DNA of 64,000 nucleotides from Sphingomonas sp. (GTDB lineage: Bacteria > Pseudomonadota > Alphaproteobacteria > Sphingomonadales > Sphingomonadaceae): assembly GCF_030145815.1 (NCBI RefSeq), contig NZ_JAIXHL010000010.1, positions 1 through 64,000 on the forward strand, read 5' to 3'. Both the position numbers and the translations under genes were made by a program. Each line of letters opens with the position of its first letter. Position 1 is the stretch's first letter. The notes under the pieces are model-generated. The model was not told where the DNA came from and searched no databases. It saw only the letters and a list, made by a program, of their open reading frames with translations. Positions 25,779 to 34,405 of the stretch are shown in pieces.

Positions 25779-27275
25779 ATGCGAAGATCGATTGTGATTG
25801 TCGGCGCCGGTCCGACAGGATTAAGCCTCGCGCTCGGGCTCGCGCGGAATGGTGTCGAGAGCGTTGTTCTAGAGCGCAAGACAGCGCTCGATCCGCACTC
25901 CCGAGCGACGGTGATCCTGCCGCGCACGATCGAGATACTGGATCAGCTCGGTGTGGCTGATCGATTCCTCGAGGAAGGCAACCGCGTTCCGCACATTCGG
26001 CTGCGTAACGCACCCGATGGACAGCAACTGACGCATTTCGACTTCACTGACCTGACTGGTGAAACAGCGCATCCATACGCGATAGCGTTGGCGCAGGATC
26101 GAACCGAACGAATCCTGCTGGACGCCGTCCAGGCGACGGGCCTCGTCGACGTCCGTTTCGGCGTCGAAGTTGCCTCCCTGTCGATTGGCGATGATGGCAT
26201 CGACGTGACGGCCCACCAAGCCGGTGCCCACACCTCCCTGGCCGCCGACTTTATCGTCGGTGCGGATGGGGCGCACAGTATCGTCCGCCATGCAATGGGA
26301 ATCGATCTCGCCGGAAAGACCTATCCGTCGCGCGCTCTGCTCGCCGATATCGAGGTTCCCGCCGCCCGCGAGCAGGCCGACTTCTGGCCGACGCTATTGC
26401 GCGAGGCCGGACTCGTGGTCGGCATTCGCTTCGGGCCGCGCATCTTCCGCATCGTTGCCGACGCGATCGACGACCGTGTCGATGAGTCCAACATGGATGC
26501 CGAGGTCGATCGGCTATCGCGGCTGCTGTTCGCGGCTCCGCCAACGCGCGTCGTCTGGCGCGCGATCTATCAAAAACATCAGCGTTGCGTTCCGACTTTC
26601 CGGCGCGGCCGTGCCATGCTGGCGGGCGACGCCGCTCACCTCAACAGCCCGGCTGGCGGTCAAGGGATGAATTCGAGCATCCAGGACGCGCACAATCTCG
26701 CGTGGAAGCTCGGGCGTATCGTGACCGAGGACGACGCTGATGTCGACGCGCTGCTTGATTCCTATGCTGGGGAAAGGCGCGGCTATGTCATCGAGCAAAT
26801 TCAGCCGTTCACCGATCGCGCTGAATGGTTTGAGACCGCTCCCTCATGGCTCCGGGCGCTGCTAGTGACGGTTGGCGGCCGTATCACGGGTGCCGACCGG
26901 ACTGCGCCAGCGATGGCGCGTCGCCTTTCGATGCTCGACACCCGCTATAGCCGCTCGGTGCTGCTCGTCGGCGACGATCGCGCTGTGGGAAAACGACTGC
27001 CCGACGTGCTTGGTCCGAACGGGAAGCGCCTGCTTGCGGGTAATCGAGATGCGGTAATTTTACATTCGCAACGCGAAGCGGCCGCTGCCGCCCTTGGCGA
27101 GGCGCTGTCGCTGCCTGTCATTGATGGCGACCTTGCAATGCTCGCCGAGTTTTTTGGTGGTGATCGCTATATCGCACTGATTCGACCGGACGGAATTGTC
27201 GGTTGGGCGACCGCAACCGGCGCCCCGTCGATCGCCGCGTGCCGGCATGCGCTCGGGGGCATCGGAATGAAGTGA
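25779..27275 (+). CDS. FAD-dependent monooxygenase with C-terminal thioredoxin-like domain
   Basis: 498 residues from the ATG at 25779 (GGGG 6 bases upstream; a TTG at 25767 is also in frame). Motifs are VIVGAGPTGLSLALGLARNG, VGADGAHSIVR and LAGDAAHLNSPAGGQGMNSSIQ. The last 110 residues, ending FFGGDRYIALIRPDGIVGWATA, match the thioredoxin-like dimerisation domain of phenol/pentachlorophenol hydroxylases. It is a paralogue of the shorter enzyme at 23026 and should hydroxylate an aromatic substrate. The divergent TetR at 25014 is its likely regulator. Confidence 0.9.
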   Translation: MRRSIVIVGAGPTGLSLALGLARNGVESVVLERKTALDPHSRATVILPRTIEILDQLGVADRFLEEGNRVPHIRLRNAPDGQQLTHFDFTDLTGETAHPYAIALAQDRTERILLDAVQATGLVDVRFGVEVASLSIGDDGIDVTAHQAGAHTSLAADFIVGADGAHSIVRHAMGIDLAGKTYPSRALLADIEVPAAREQADFWPTLLREAGLVVGIRFGPRIFRIVADAIDDRVDESNMDAEVDRLSRLLFAAPPTRVVWRAIYQKHQRCVPTFRRGRAMLAGDAAHLNSPAGGQGMNSSIQDAHNLAWKLGRIVTEDDADVDALLDSYAGERRGYVIEQIQPFTDRAEWFETAPSWLRALLVTVGGRITGADRTAPAMARRLSMLDTRYSRSVLLVGDDRAVGKRLPDVLGPNGKRLLAGNRDAVILHSQREAAAAALGEALSLPVIDGDLAMLAEFFGGDRYIALIRPDGIVGWATATGAPSIAACRHALGGIGMK

Positions 27276-27704
27276 TACTCCCCGGACACCGATCAAGAGG
27301 ACGTTCTTCGTCTAACCGCCTGCATGTTACATTCGCGCCAGGCAGCGTGCGATACGCCAAAGACACCTGGATGCGCGATCCCGAGCATCGCTGGGAATAT
27401 TCCGGGTTTTATGCTGAACTCAAGTCTATGCAACCGCATCTTCTCCGGCGCCGACTCGCGCGACTGAACCAGCACGTGTCGCCTGTCGGCGAGCAGGGGG
27501 GGATATTGCGCTTGGGCCTGTTCCGAGCCCAGATGCCGGCCGGATTCGCCGAAAGGTTCAGGCGCCTGTGGTTGGCCGGCCACTGTTTCCCGGTTGGTTG
27601 GGCAAAACGGTGAAATTTGCGAGGATCGTCGAATTGATCACAAGAACCTCTGCGCTGGTCGAAGAGACGACCGGGCCCTTTGGCACAATCCGTGTGACGC
27701 TACG
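27276..27704. other. Stretch without a supported gene
   Basis: 429 bases between the monooxygenase and the CoA-transferase. A plus-strand frame stays open to 27613 but has no start with a ribosome site after 27275 and matches no family I know; it could be a decayed remnant. No operator or hairpin was recognised. Confidence 0.4.
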
Positions 27705-28742
27705 TTGAGGGTCGTTGGCGGCCCGCTTGCTGGCGTTAGCGTGATCGAGTTCGCCGGGATCGGACCGGGACCCTATTGCGGGCAGTTGCTTGCCGATCTG
27801 GGGGCGGACGTCCATGTTTTCGAACGTCCCGGGGGAACTGGCTGGGCTAACCCGGTTACCGAACGCGGCAAAACCAAAGAGTCGATAGATCTTCGCGATC
27901 CGGCAGGACGCGAAATCGCCCTCCAGGCGATCGACAATTCGGACGTACTGATCGAAGGCTTTCGCCCTGGCGTGATGGAACGTCTCGGCCTGGGGCCCGA
28001 TGTGGCCCTTGGCCGCAATCCGCGGCTCATCTACGGCCGCATGACGGGTTGGGGGCAAGATGGCCCACTGGCCCATAGCGCTGGCCACGACATCACCTAT
28101 CTTGCCCTGACGGGAGCGCTCGCCGCGATCGGTCCGGCCGACCGGCCACCAACCCCTCCGCTCAATCTCGTGGGCGACTTCGGCGGCGGCGCGCTTTTCC
28201 TTGCACTTGGAATCGCGGCAGCCCTGTTCGAGCGCGAGCGCTCGGGCGAAGGGCAGGTGATCGACGCCGCGATTGTAGATGGCGTCGCTTCGCTGATGTC
28301 GTTCTTCGCCGGGTTGCAAACCAACGGCGGATTATCGCTGGCGCGCGACAAGAACCTGCTTGGCGGTGCAAATCCATTCTACCGGTGCTACGCTTGCGCG
28401 GACGGAAAATACCTCGCGGTCGGGCCACTCGAGCCACAGTTTCGCGCGGAGTTTGTCCAGCGCATAGCGGGATCCCCGGATCTCGACCACAACCTCGACT
28501 GGCCGGAGCAGTGTGATCGTCTTGCCGCAATCTTTGCGACGCGAACGCGGGACGAATGGGCGAAGCATCTCGAGGGGACGGACGCATGCGCGTCGGCCGT
28601 TCTGGAACTGGATGAGGCCACCGAACATCCGCACATGAAGGCGCGTGCGATCTACACCCTCGACGCCGGCGTTCTGCATCCCGCTCCCGCTCCGCGATTT
28701 TCCCGGACTTCAACCGTGCTCAACCACGTCCCTGACCCATGA
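27705..28742 (+). CDS. CaiB/BaiF CoA-transferase family protein (alpha-methylacyl-CoA racemase-like)
   Basis: 345 residues if started at the TTG at 27705, which precedes GGPLAGVSVIEFAGIGPGPYCGQLLADLGADV, the usual N-terminus of the AMACR group; the frame is open to 27594 but that extension has no homology. Further family features are GRMTGWGQDGPLAHSAGHDITYLALTGAL (catalytic Asp) and NPFYRCYACADGKYLAVG. It should either racemise 2-methylacyl-CoA or move CoA between acids. It would fit downstream of the acyl-CoA ligase in side-chain degradation. The start codon is uncertain. Confidence 0.85.
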   Translation: MRVVGGPLAGVSVIEFAGIGPGPYCGQLLADLGADVHVFERPGGTGWANPVTERGKTKESIDLRDPAGREIALQAIDNSDVLIEGFRPGVMERLGLGPDVALGRNPRLIYGRMTGWGQDGPLAHSAGHDITYLALTGALAAIGPADRPPTPPLNLVGDFGGGALFLALGIAAALFERERSGEGQVIDAAIVDGVASLMSFFAGLQTNGGLSLARDKNLLGGANPFYRCYACADGKYLAVGPLEPQFRAEFVQRIAGSPDLDHNLDWPEQCDRLAAIFATRTRDEWAKHLEGTDACASAVLELDEATEHPHMKARAIYTLDAGVLHPAPAPRFSRTSTVLNHVPDP

Positions 28743-28865
28743 CCAGTGCATAGCGTCGATCAGAGTGTGACGCAGACGGCTTGCACCCACAGGCTGCCTT
28801 TCGCCCGCATGCCAAGTACGTCAATTGCGGGCACGCCCGGCTCGAGCCAGGCAAATCAGCAAGTG

Positions 28866-29143
28866 TGCGGCGGCGGCACGATCCGAAGGTGGTGATAGCG
28901 CGCCACGCCATCGCCCGCTGCAAGGGTTAGCATCCTGCAGTCCAAGCCGCCGGGCCCGGCAGCGTTCCACGCCCGTGTCACGGCGACCGCCGATTGGACC
29001 GCCGCGCACGACCTGAGCGTCAGTCGGACGCACGCTCGGTGTTGCAAGCCGTCGTACGCCTTCCAGTCAGCGACACAAAGACTGGCGTCGGCTCAGAGCC
29101 GGGCGGGTACCAAGAGTTCATCCTCTTCATCGACGACTTGCCC
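28866..29143. pseudogene. Decayed remnant of the SRAP locus
   Basis: Minus strand, 28866-28933: a fragment still reading LTLAAGDGVARYHHLRIVP, matching LTLDAGEDVAPYHHRQIVP of the intact SRAP gene. Plus strand, 28962-29143: a fragment matching the 3' half of the gene at 11699-12103 (RQSDARSVL..., GSEPGGYQEFILFIDDLP). A one-base deletion near 29012 shifts its frame. The two pieces are about 1.3 kb apart in the intact locus but are nearly fused here, so the interior was deleted. Neither can make a working protein. Confidence 0.75.
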
Positions 29144-29510
29144 AGGCGATCGCCCGCGTCGGCGGCGGACCTCGACACGGACACGCGTCTGCCCCGGTCG
29201 CAAAAGGGCCGAGTTGGAATGTCGGAACGGGAGCTTCAGGAAAGCTGAACCCATGGTGTGATTCGGACCGGAATCACGGGGCGGATATCGGACTTGCCTC
29301 TCCCCTCCTGTGCAGGAGTGCCCAGCAGCCCGAGCGCGCAACATGTCGAAGGAAATCGCAGAATGTGGTTTGACTTCGCCAGTTCGCGGCGCCTTTAGAA
29401 GCGTATCTCGCCCGGTCGACAAAAGCGTCGCGAAGCCGCTCCGACCGATAGCAATCCCGGCCCTTCGAATCGTTGAAACGCGCGCATACAACCCACTTGA
29501 GCGGGCGAAA

Positions 29511-29522
29511 ATTATCGATAAT
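29511..29522. promoter_or_regulatory. ATTATCGATAAT operator (copy 1)
   Basis: Exact copy of the 12-base palindrome found before several genes of the 29-43 kb island. It lies 300 bases before the GntR gene and 38 bases before a strong terminator, so it does not sit at an obvious intact gene start. Confidence 0.65.
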
Positions 29523-29559
29523 ATGGAAGAATGCTCCTTGGCGCCACGTTCCCACCTCT

Positions 29560-29596
29560 CTGTGCTCCGCTTGTGCAAAGCGGAGCACAGCCTTTT
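29560..29596 (+). terminator. Strong rho-independent terminator
   Basis: CTGTGCTCCGCTT (29560-29572) and AAGCGGAGCACAG (29578-29590) form a perfect 13-bp stem with a 5-base loop, followed by CCTTTT. It lies only 38 bases after the ATTATCGATAAT operator. Confidence 0.75.
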
Positions 29597-29824
29597 CACA
29601 GAGACAACGCGCCTTCAACATGAACGCTCGACACTGTCAGCTGAGCATCTTGCGAGGTCGGGCGACGAAAGAGGGCCGCATTGCCGCGTTTTGTCTCCTG
29701 CGGTCTTCAGCAGGAACGCACCGCTTGGGCCTGATGCCGAAGATAGAATGTTTGGATAGCGTTTGTTCACCACGCCACGCAGCGGATATCCCGAGTGCGG
29801 TGCGAAACTGACCGATGGGATGAT

Positions 29825-30565
29825 ATGCCTGCCAAAGAAGACATAGAGGAGAGCGCACCGACCCAGGATCGGGTCATCGCGCGCCTTCTGACCGACGACA
29901 TCGTCGAGTGGCGGATTCCGCCGGGCTCGTGGCTGCGAGAGCGGGAAATTGCCGCGCGCTTCGGCGTGAGTCACGCTCCGGTCCGAGAAGCCTTTCGTCA
30001 TCTGTCGCGAATAGGGCTGGTGAAGGTGGTACCTTGGCGCGGTACGCACGTCATCGAGATTGATCAGCATGCGGCGACTGAAGTCTACGAGCTATGGAAA
30101 TCGCTATTCGGCGTGGTGTGCCGTCTCGCCGCCGCCGAAATGAGCGATCGCGACGGCCGCGAACTGATGCACCGGCTCGTCGAGTACAAGGACGTAACTC
30201 AGCGCACCGAAAACACCTTCGAGCACATACAAGTGTCAAACCGCATCGGCCGCTTCATCGCCAAGCGAAGCAACGCGCCGCTCGCGCTGGAACTACTTGA
30301 CCGGATCGCTCTGCTCGCGCGCTGGCAACACAATGTCTACACCGGCAGCTTCATCGAGGCCCATGGCAATGAGGCGGGGCGGCGATCGGCAGTCCTCTAC
30401 GAAAAGCTTTGCAAGCATATTGTTGCCCGCCAGGCCGAGGATGCCGATGCCACCGCGCGAGCGCTGATCTCGGTAACGCAAGACAGCTTCGGACAAGCGC
30501 TCGAGGAATATAAGGCAGCGCGTGCGAAGACGAAGCCGGGCCGTCGGCGAAGACAAGCTGTATGA
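29825..30565 (+). CDS. GntR-family regulator (FCD/FadR-type)
   Basis: 246 residues from the ATG at 29825 (a GTG at 29795 is in frame). The N-terminal winged helix shows IVEWRIPPGSWLREREIAARFGVSHAPVREAFRHL, the classical GntR motif. The C-terminal FCD-type helical domain (about 80-235) contains the N/H-rich metal/ligand positions typical of the subfamily. It overlaps the next gene by ATGA. It is the only regulator beside the set of ATTATCGATAAT palindromes and is the best candidate for binding them; that is inference. Confidence 0.9.
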   Translation: MPAKEDIEESAPTQDRVIARLLTDDIVEWRIPPGSWLREREIAARFGVSHAPVREAFRHLSRIGLVKVVPWRGTHVIEIDQHAATEVYELWKSLFGVVCRLAAAEMSDRDGRELMHRLVEYKDVTQRTENTFEHIQVSNRIGRFIAKRSNAPLALELLDRIALLARWQHNVYTGSFIEAHGNEAGRRSAVLYEKLCKHIVARQAEDADATARALISVTQDSFGQALEEYKAARAKTKPGRRRRQAV

Positions 30566-31875
30566 GGCGATTTCGGGCTGACCGGCGAACGGTACTGAAA
30601 TCCGGAGTTGGAGTGCCGCTGGCGCTTGCTGCCGGCCGCGGCACCGCAGCCTCGAACGATCTTCCAATGTTCAGTCGCGATCGTCTGTTCGCCGATGTCA
30701 AAACTTTTTCGGAGGCTGGAAACAAGCGATCTGGCGGTGCCGGCGATCGCCGGACTGCGGACTGGATAGCCGAAAGGCTCGCTCGGTCGGGCTTCTCGGT
30801 GGAGCGTCAGCGGTTTGACGCACCCTGGTTCGAATCCAGTGCATGCGAGCTCACGATCGGGGAGGCCGCGATCGGTCTGCTCGCACAGCCGATCCCCGCG
30901 ACGACATCGGCCGAGGGTATTGTCGGCAGGCTGTGCCTGGCCGAGTCGCCGGACCGTCTCGATGGCGCCATTGCCGTTGTGCGCCTACCCTACCGGCGCT
31001 GGTCCAGTCTCCTCGACGGACTGGTCAGCCATGCCGTCGCAGACGTGCTCGAGCGTGGAGCCGAGGCCGTCATCCTCGTCACCACGGGACCGACAGGTGA
31101 GGCTCTGCTTTTGAACGCGCCGGCCGATAGGCCGGCCGCACCGCGCCCTGTCGCCTTGCTCGCCCCCAAGCTGGCTGGTCCGGTTATCGAGGCCGCACGC
31201 TTTGGACGGGTTGCGCGATTGGTCCTTACCGGCAGAGGGGGAACCCGCCCGGCGGAGAACGTCCTTGGCCGTGTGGTTCGACCGGAAAGGCCGTGGCTGG
31301 TTGTCTCGACGCCGCGGTCGGGCTGGACCGACTGCGCAGGTGAGCGCGGGCCTGGCGTCGCGATATGGCTTGCGCTTGCCGAATGGATGCCAAAAATATT
31401 CGCGCGCCACAGCTTGCTGTTCGTCGCCAATAGTGGCCATGAATATGAGAACCTGGGGGCTTCCCACCTCGTTCACGCTTTTGGACCGCCCCAGGCGGAG
31501 ACTGAATTCTGGCTGCATCTCGGCGCCAATGTCGCGACGCGCGACTGGCAGGAGATTCCCGGTCGCCTCCTACCGCTACCGAGCGCGGATCCCAATCGGT
31601 TCCTCATGACCTCACCTGATCTGGTCGAGCATGCGCGGGCGATCTTCAAGGGGCAGCCCGGCATCGAGATGGCATACCCCTCCAGCGAGGGGACGGCGGG
31701 CGAACTGAGCGAGATCGTCAAGTCCGGCTATCTGCGCCATGCCGGCATCTTCGGCGCGCATCGCCACCATCATGCGGCGACCGACACGCTGGCAACCATC
31801 GCTCCTGACCTGCTCGCCATCACGGCGCTCGGGCTTCGCGCTCTCTTGCTTCGCGCCGTTCCCCCCACTCGCTGA
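30562..31875 (+). CDS. Secreted M28-type peptidase homologue with altered metal site
   Basis: 437 residues, start in an ATGA overlap with the GntR gene. A Tat-like signal is at the N-terminus (ADRRTVLKSG, then a hydrophobic stretch to about residue 30). M28 features are KRSGGAGDRRTADWIAERLARSG, FVANSGHEYENLGASH and HRHHHAATDTL. The usual first zinc ligand motif (HxDS-type) reads STPRSGWTD, so the first His is missing and metal binding is doubtful. It may be an exported hydrolase with other chemistry. It is tied to the GntR regulator and lies before the TonB receptor. Confidence 0.75.
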   Translation: MRRFRADRRTVLKSGVGVPLALAAGRGTAASNDLPMFSRDRLFADVKTFSEAGNKRSGGAGDRRTADWIAERLARSGFSVERQRFDAPWFESSACELTIGEAAIGLLAQPIPATTSAEGIVGRLCLAESPDRLDGAIAVVRLPYRRWSSLLDGLVSHAVADVLERGAEAVILVTTGPTGEALLLNAPADRPAAPRPVALLAPKLAGPVIEAARFGRVARLVLTGRGGTRPAENVLGRVVRPERPWLVVSTPRSGWTDCAGERGPGVAIWLALAEWMPKIFARHSLLFVANSGHEYENLGASHLVHAFGPPQAETEFWLHLGANVATRDWQEIPGRLLPLPSADPNRFLMTSPDLVEHARAIFKGQPGIEMAYPSSEGTAGELSEIVKSGYLRHAGIFGAHRHHHAATDTLATIAPDLLAITALGLRALLLRAVPPTR

Positions 31876-31930
31876 CCGGACGACCCTGTCCGATTCTTTC
31901 CGGCTTGACTCCGCGCGCGCAATGCACAAA

Positions 31931-31942
31931 ATTATCGATAAT
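31931..31942. promoter_or_regulatory. ATTATCGATAAT operator before TonB receptor (copy 2)
   Basis: Exact palindrome, ending 26 bases before the receptor ATG. TTGACT (31905-31910) is a -35 candidate at the right distance for a -10 overlapping the palindrome (CAAAAT, 31927-31932). A protein bound here would block RNA polymerase. Confidence 0.8.
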
Positions 31943-31968
31943 AATGAGAATAAATTCGGAGGGGATTT

Positions 31969-34212
31969 ATGGGACGCCAGACGCACTTGCTTCGCTGTTC
32001 GGTTGCACTTTGGACCGTGGCGGCCTGCCCGGCCTTCGCCCAGGACCGGCCGCCGTCCGCCTCACCCGATGACAAGGCTGCAGCGCAAAGCGACAATGGT
32101 GAGATCGTCGTCACCGCCCGGCGGCGCGAGGAACGCCTCGCAGATGTCCCTACCGCTGCATCTGTAATTGACGCAGCATCTCTGAATGACCGCGGCGGCG
32201 CGACCGGAAGCGGAGAACTGCTCGCCGACCAGCCCAGCGTGCGCTTCAACAATCTCAATTCGTCGATCACGTCGGAAATATCTATCCGCGCTTCGTCGAC
32301 TGCTCGCGCCACTAACGGTGATCCCAGTGTGGGCCTGTATCGCAATGGCGCATATATTGCGGGCGGCCCCGTGGGCGGGCGAAACTTCACCCGCCTTGAT
32401 ATGGTCGATATCGGTCGGGTTGAAGTGCTGCGCGGTACGCAAGGCGCCCTATACGGACGGAACGCCGTCGGCGGTGCGATCAATATCATTTCGGCCGAGC
32501 CAGAGTTCAACGCGTCAGGCTGGGGGAGCGCACGCTACGGTTTCGAGAACGACAGCCTGCAGGTCCAAGGCGTGGTCAATCTTCCCATCGCCGAAGGTTT
32601 GGCGCTTCGCGTGAGTGGCGACCTGGTCGAGCAGGACAAGGGCTTTTTCTACAACCCGGACAACGACGTCTACTTCGACCAGCAAAAAGGCCATGGCCTG
32701 CGTGGCCAGCTTCGCCTGAAGCGCGGACCGGTGGATGCGGTCGTCATGGCCGAGACGCAGCGACTGACGACGCCGTCCATCCACTACCAGATCTTCATCC
32801 CTGCCGGCACGGCAGGGTTCCCCGGCGGATATATCCAGGATCGCTTCGTCTATCCTTGGAGTACCGCGCCGCGCGCTTCGCAGGATGTGGACGCGTTGCA
32901 GACGATCGTGCGAGTCGATCTCGGCGGCGCCAACCTCACATCGACTACCTCGTATCGCAAACGCCACAGCGAGTACGACCTCGACAATGACGCGATCAGT
33001 CCGACTGAGCTCGCCCGCGCGCGCGCCGCGGGGCAGATCGGAGCAGCGACTCCCCTCGACCCTAGCGCCGCTTCCTATGTCGTAGACACCACCGACAATT
33101 TCTCGCAGGACATCCATGTCACCGGCGATGCCGGCCGCTTGACTTGGCTGGTCGGCGGCGAAATGCTGTTGCTCGACAGTGACTTTTCGGTAACGACGAC
33201 CCGCACGCCGACAGTCGCCAATACTTCGCCAGGCAATATCGCGCCGGCCCGGATCAATTTCGAGAGCTACGCCGCCTACGGGTCGCTCGGCTTCGACATC
33301 ACCGACGGTCTCAATGTCACGGGCGAGCTGCGCTACACGCAGGATAGCCGCAAGATCTCGGCACGACTTTTCGATCTTGCAACCGGCTTGCCGACCGGTG
33401 GTCCGTCGCGGATCATCGACGACCGCATCAGCGCAAGCAATCTGTCCTACAACGCCACCTTGTCGTACAAGCTCACGCCCAACGTCCTGGCCTATGGCAA
33501 GGTCGGCAGCAGCTACCGAGCGGGCGGCTTCAATACAAGGCTTTCGGATCCGCGTGCGCCGTCGCCGGTCCAGGTGCTGTTTGGCAACGAGAACAGCACG
33601 TCCTACGAGCTAGGTCTCAAAGGTAGTCCAGTACGGCGCGGATATTTCGCCGTCGCAGGCTACTACACGCAGCTCAGCGATCTGATCGCGCAGGTCGATG
33701 ATGGCTGCGCGTTGACCAACCCGACCTGTCCGGTCGCGGCCGTTGCCTATCTTACCAATGCCGGCAATGCGAACAGCTGGGGGATCGAGGCTGAGTATAG
33801 CCAGGGTTTCGATCTGGGCTCGGGCAGCGGACGCCTGTCGCTGAGCGGCTCGCGCCAGGGCGGCAAGGTAACAAGCGGTCGCTATGACGGTCTGAGTCTT
33901 GCGCAGGTCCCTGACTGGCTCGCATCAGCAAACCTTAACCTTCGCCAGCCGGTGTCCGAAAACGTGGCGCTCACCGCCAATGTCCTTGTCAGCGGACAAT
34001 GGGGCGGCAAGCAGGAGCTCACGGCGACCTCCGTAAATCTCGACGACTATGTGCTGGTGAACCTGCGCGCAGGTGTCGATTTCCGCAATTTCAGCATCAC
34101 CGCCTTCGCCAACAATCTGTTCAATCAGGTATATTTCGTCGCACAGGCGCCGACGATCAACCGCTACAGCCAGCCGCGCGTGATTGGCGTGGAGGGGCGC
34201 CTGAAATTCTAA
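31969..34212 (+). CDS. TonB-dependent receptor
   Basis: 747 residues with GGAGGGG before the ATG. A signal peptide ends at CPAFAQ. The mature start holds GEIVVTARRREERLADVP; the plug contains VEVLRGTQGALYGRNAVGGAIN; the C-terminus ends RVIGVEGRLKF, the outer-membrane insertion signal. It imports a substrate across the outer membrane. It lies between the GntR/M28 pair and the DUF1254 gene and carries its own ATTATCGATAAT operator, so it is the uptake part of this regulon. Confidence 0.93.
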   Translation: MGRQTHLLRCSVALWTVAACPAFAQDRPPSASPDDKAAAQSDNGEIVVTARRREERLADVPTAASVIDAASLNDRGGATGSGELLADQPSVRFNNLNSSITSEISIRASSTARATNGDPSVGLYRNGAYIAGGPVGGRNFTRLDMVDIGRVEVLRGTQGALYGRNAVGGAINIISAEPEFNASGWGSARYGFENDSLQVQGVVNLPIAEGLALRVSGDLVEQDKGFFYNPDNDVYFDQQKGHGLRGQLRLKRGPVDAVVMAETQRLTTPSIHYQIFIPAGTAGFPGGYIQDRFVYPWSTAPRASQDVDALQTIVRVDLGGANLTSTTSYRKRHSEYDLDNDAISPTELARARAAGQIGAATPLDPSAASYVVDTTDNFSQDIHVTGDAGRLTWLVGGEMLLLDSDFSVTTTRTPTVANTSPGNIAPARINFESYAAYGSLGFDITDGLNVTGELRYTQDSRKISARLFDLATGLPTGGPSRIIDDRISASNLSYNATLSYKLTPNVLAYGKVGSSYRAGGFNTRLSDPRAPSPVQVLFGNENSTSYELGLKGSPVRRGYFAVAGYYTQLSDLIAQVDDGCALTNPTCPVAAVAYLTNAGNANSWGIEAEYSQGFDLGSGSGRLSLSGSRQGGKVTSGRYDGLSLAQVPDWLASANLNLRQPVSENVALTANVLVSGQWGGKQELTATSVNLDDYVLVNLRAGVDFRNFSITAFANNLFNQVYFVAQAPTINRYSQPRVIGVEGRLKF

Positions 34213-34405
34213 GGATATTCCCTGTAGCAGGGCTTGATCCCGAGCGGGGGCCGAGGTTGCCGCCAGCATTCATTGCGCTGGCGGACACCGGACTATTGAT
34301 GAGCGGGGCCGTAATCCAGAATTCGAGTTCGTGGCGCGTGGCGCCGTCTTCGCGGTCTGCGTGCATGTTGAACGCCGAAGCCGACCGTCGCTGCGCCGGC
34401 GGCTT

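Noticed and set aside
27276..27613. C-terminal extension or separate gene after the FAD monooxygenase
   Set aside because: No start with a ribosome site and no recognisable product; left as an unassigned stretch.
29310..29759. Plus-strand frame of 149 codons before the GntR gene
   Set aside because: It is crossed by the operator and a strong terminator and has no family features.
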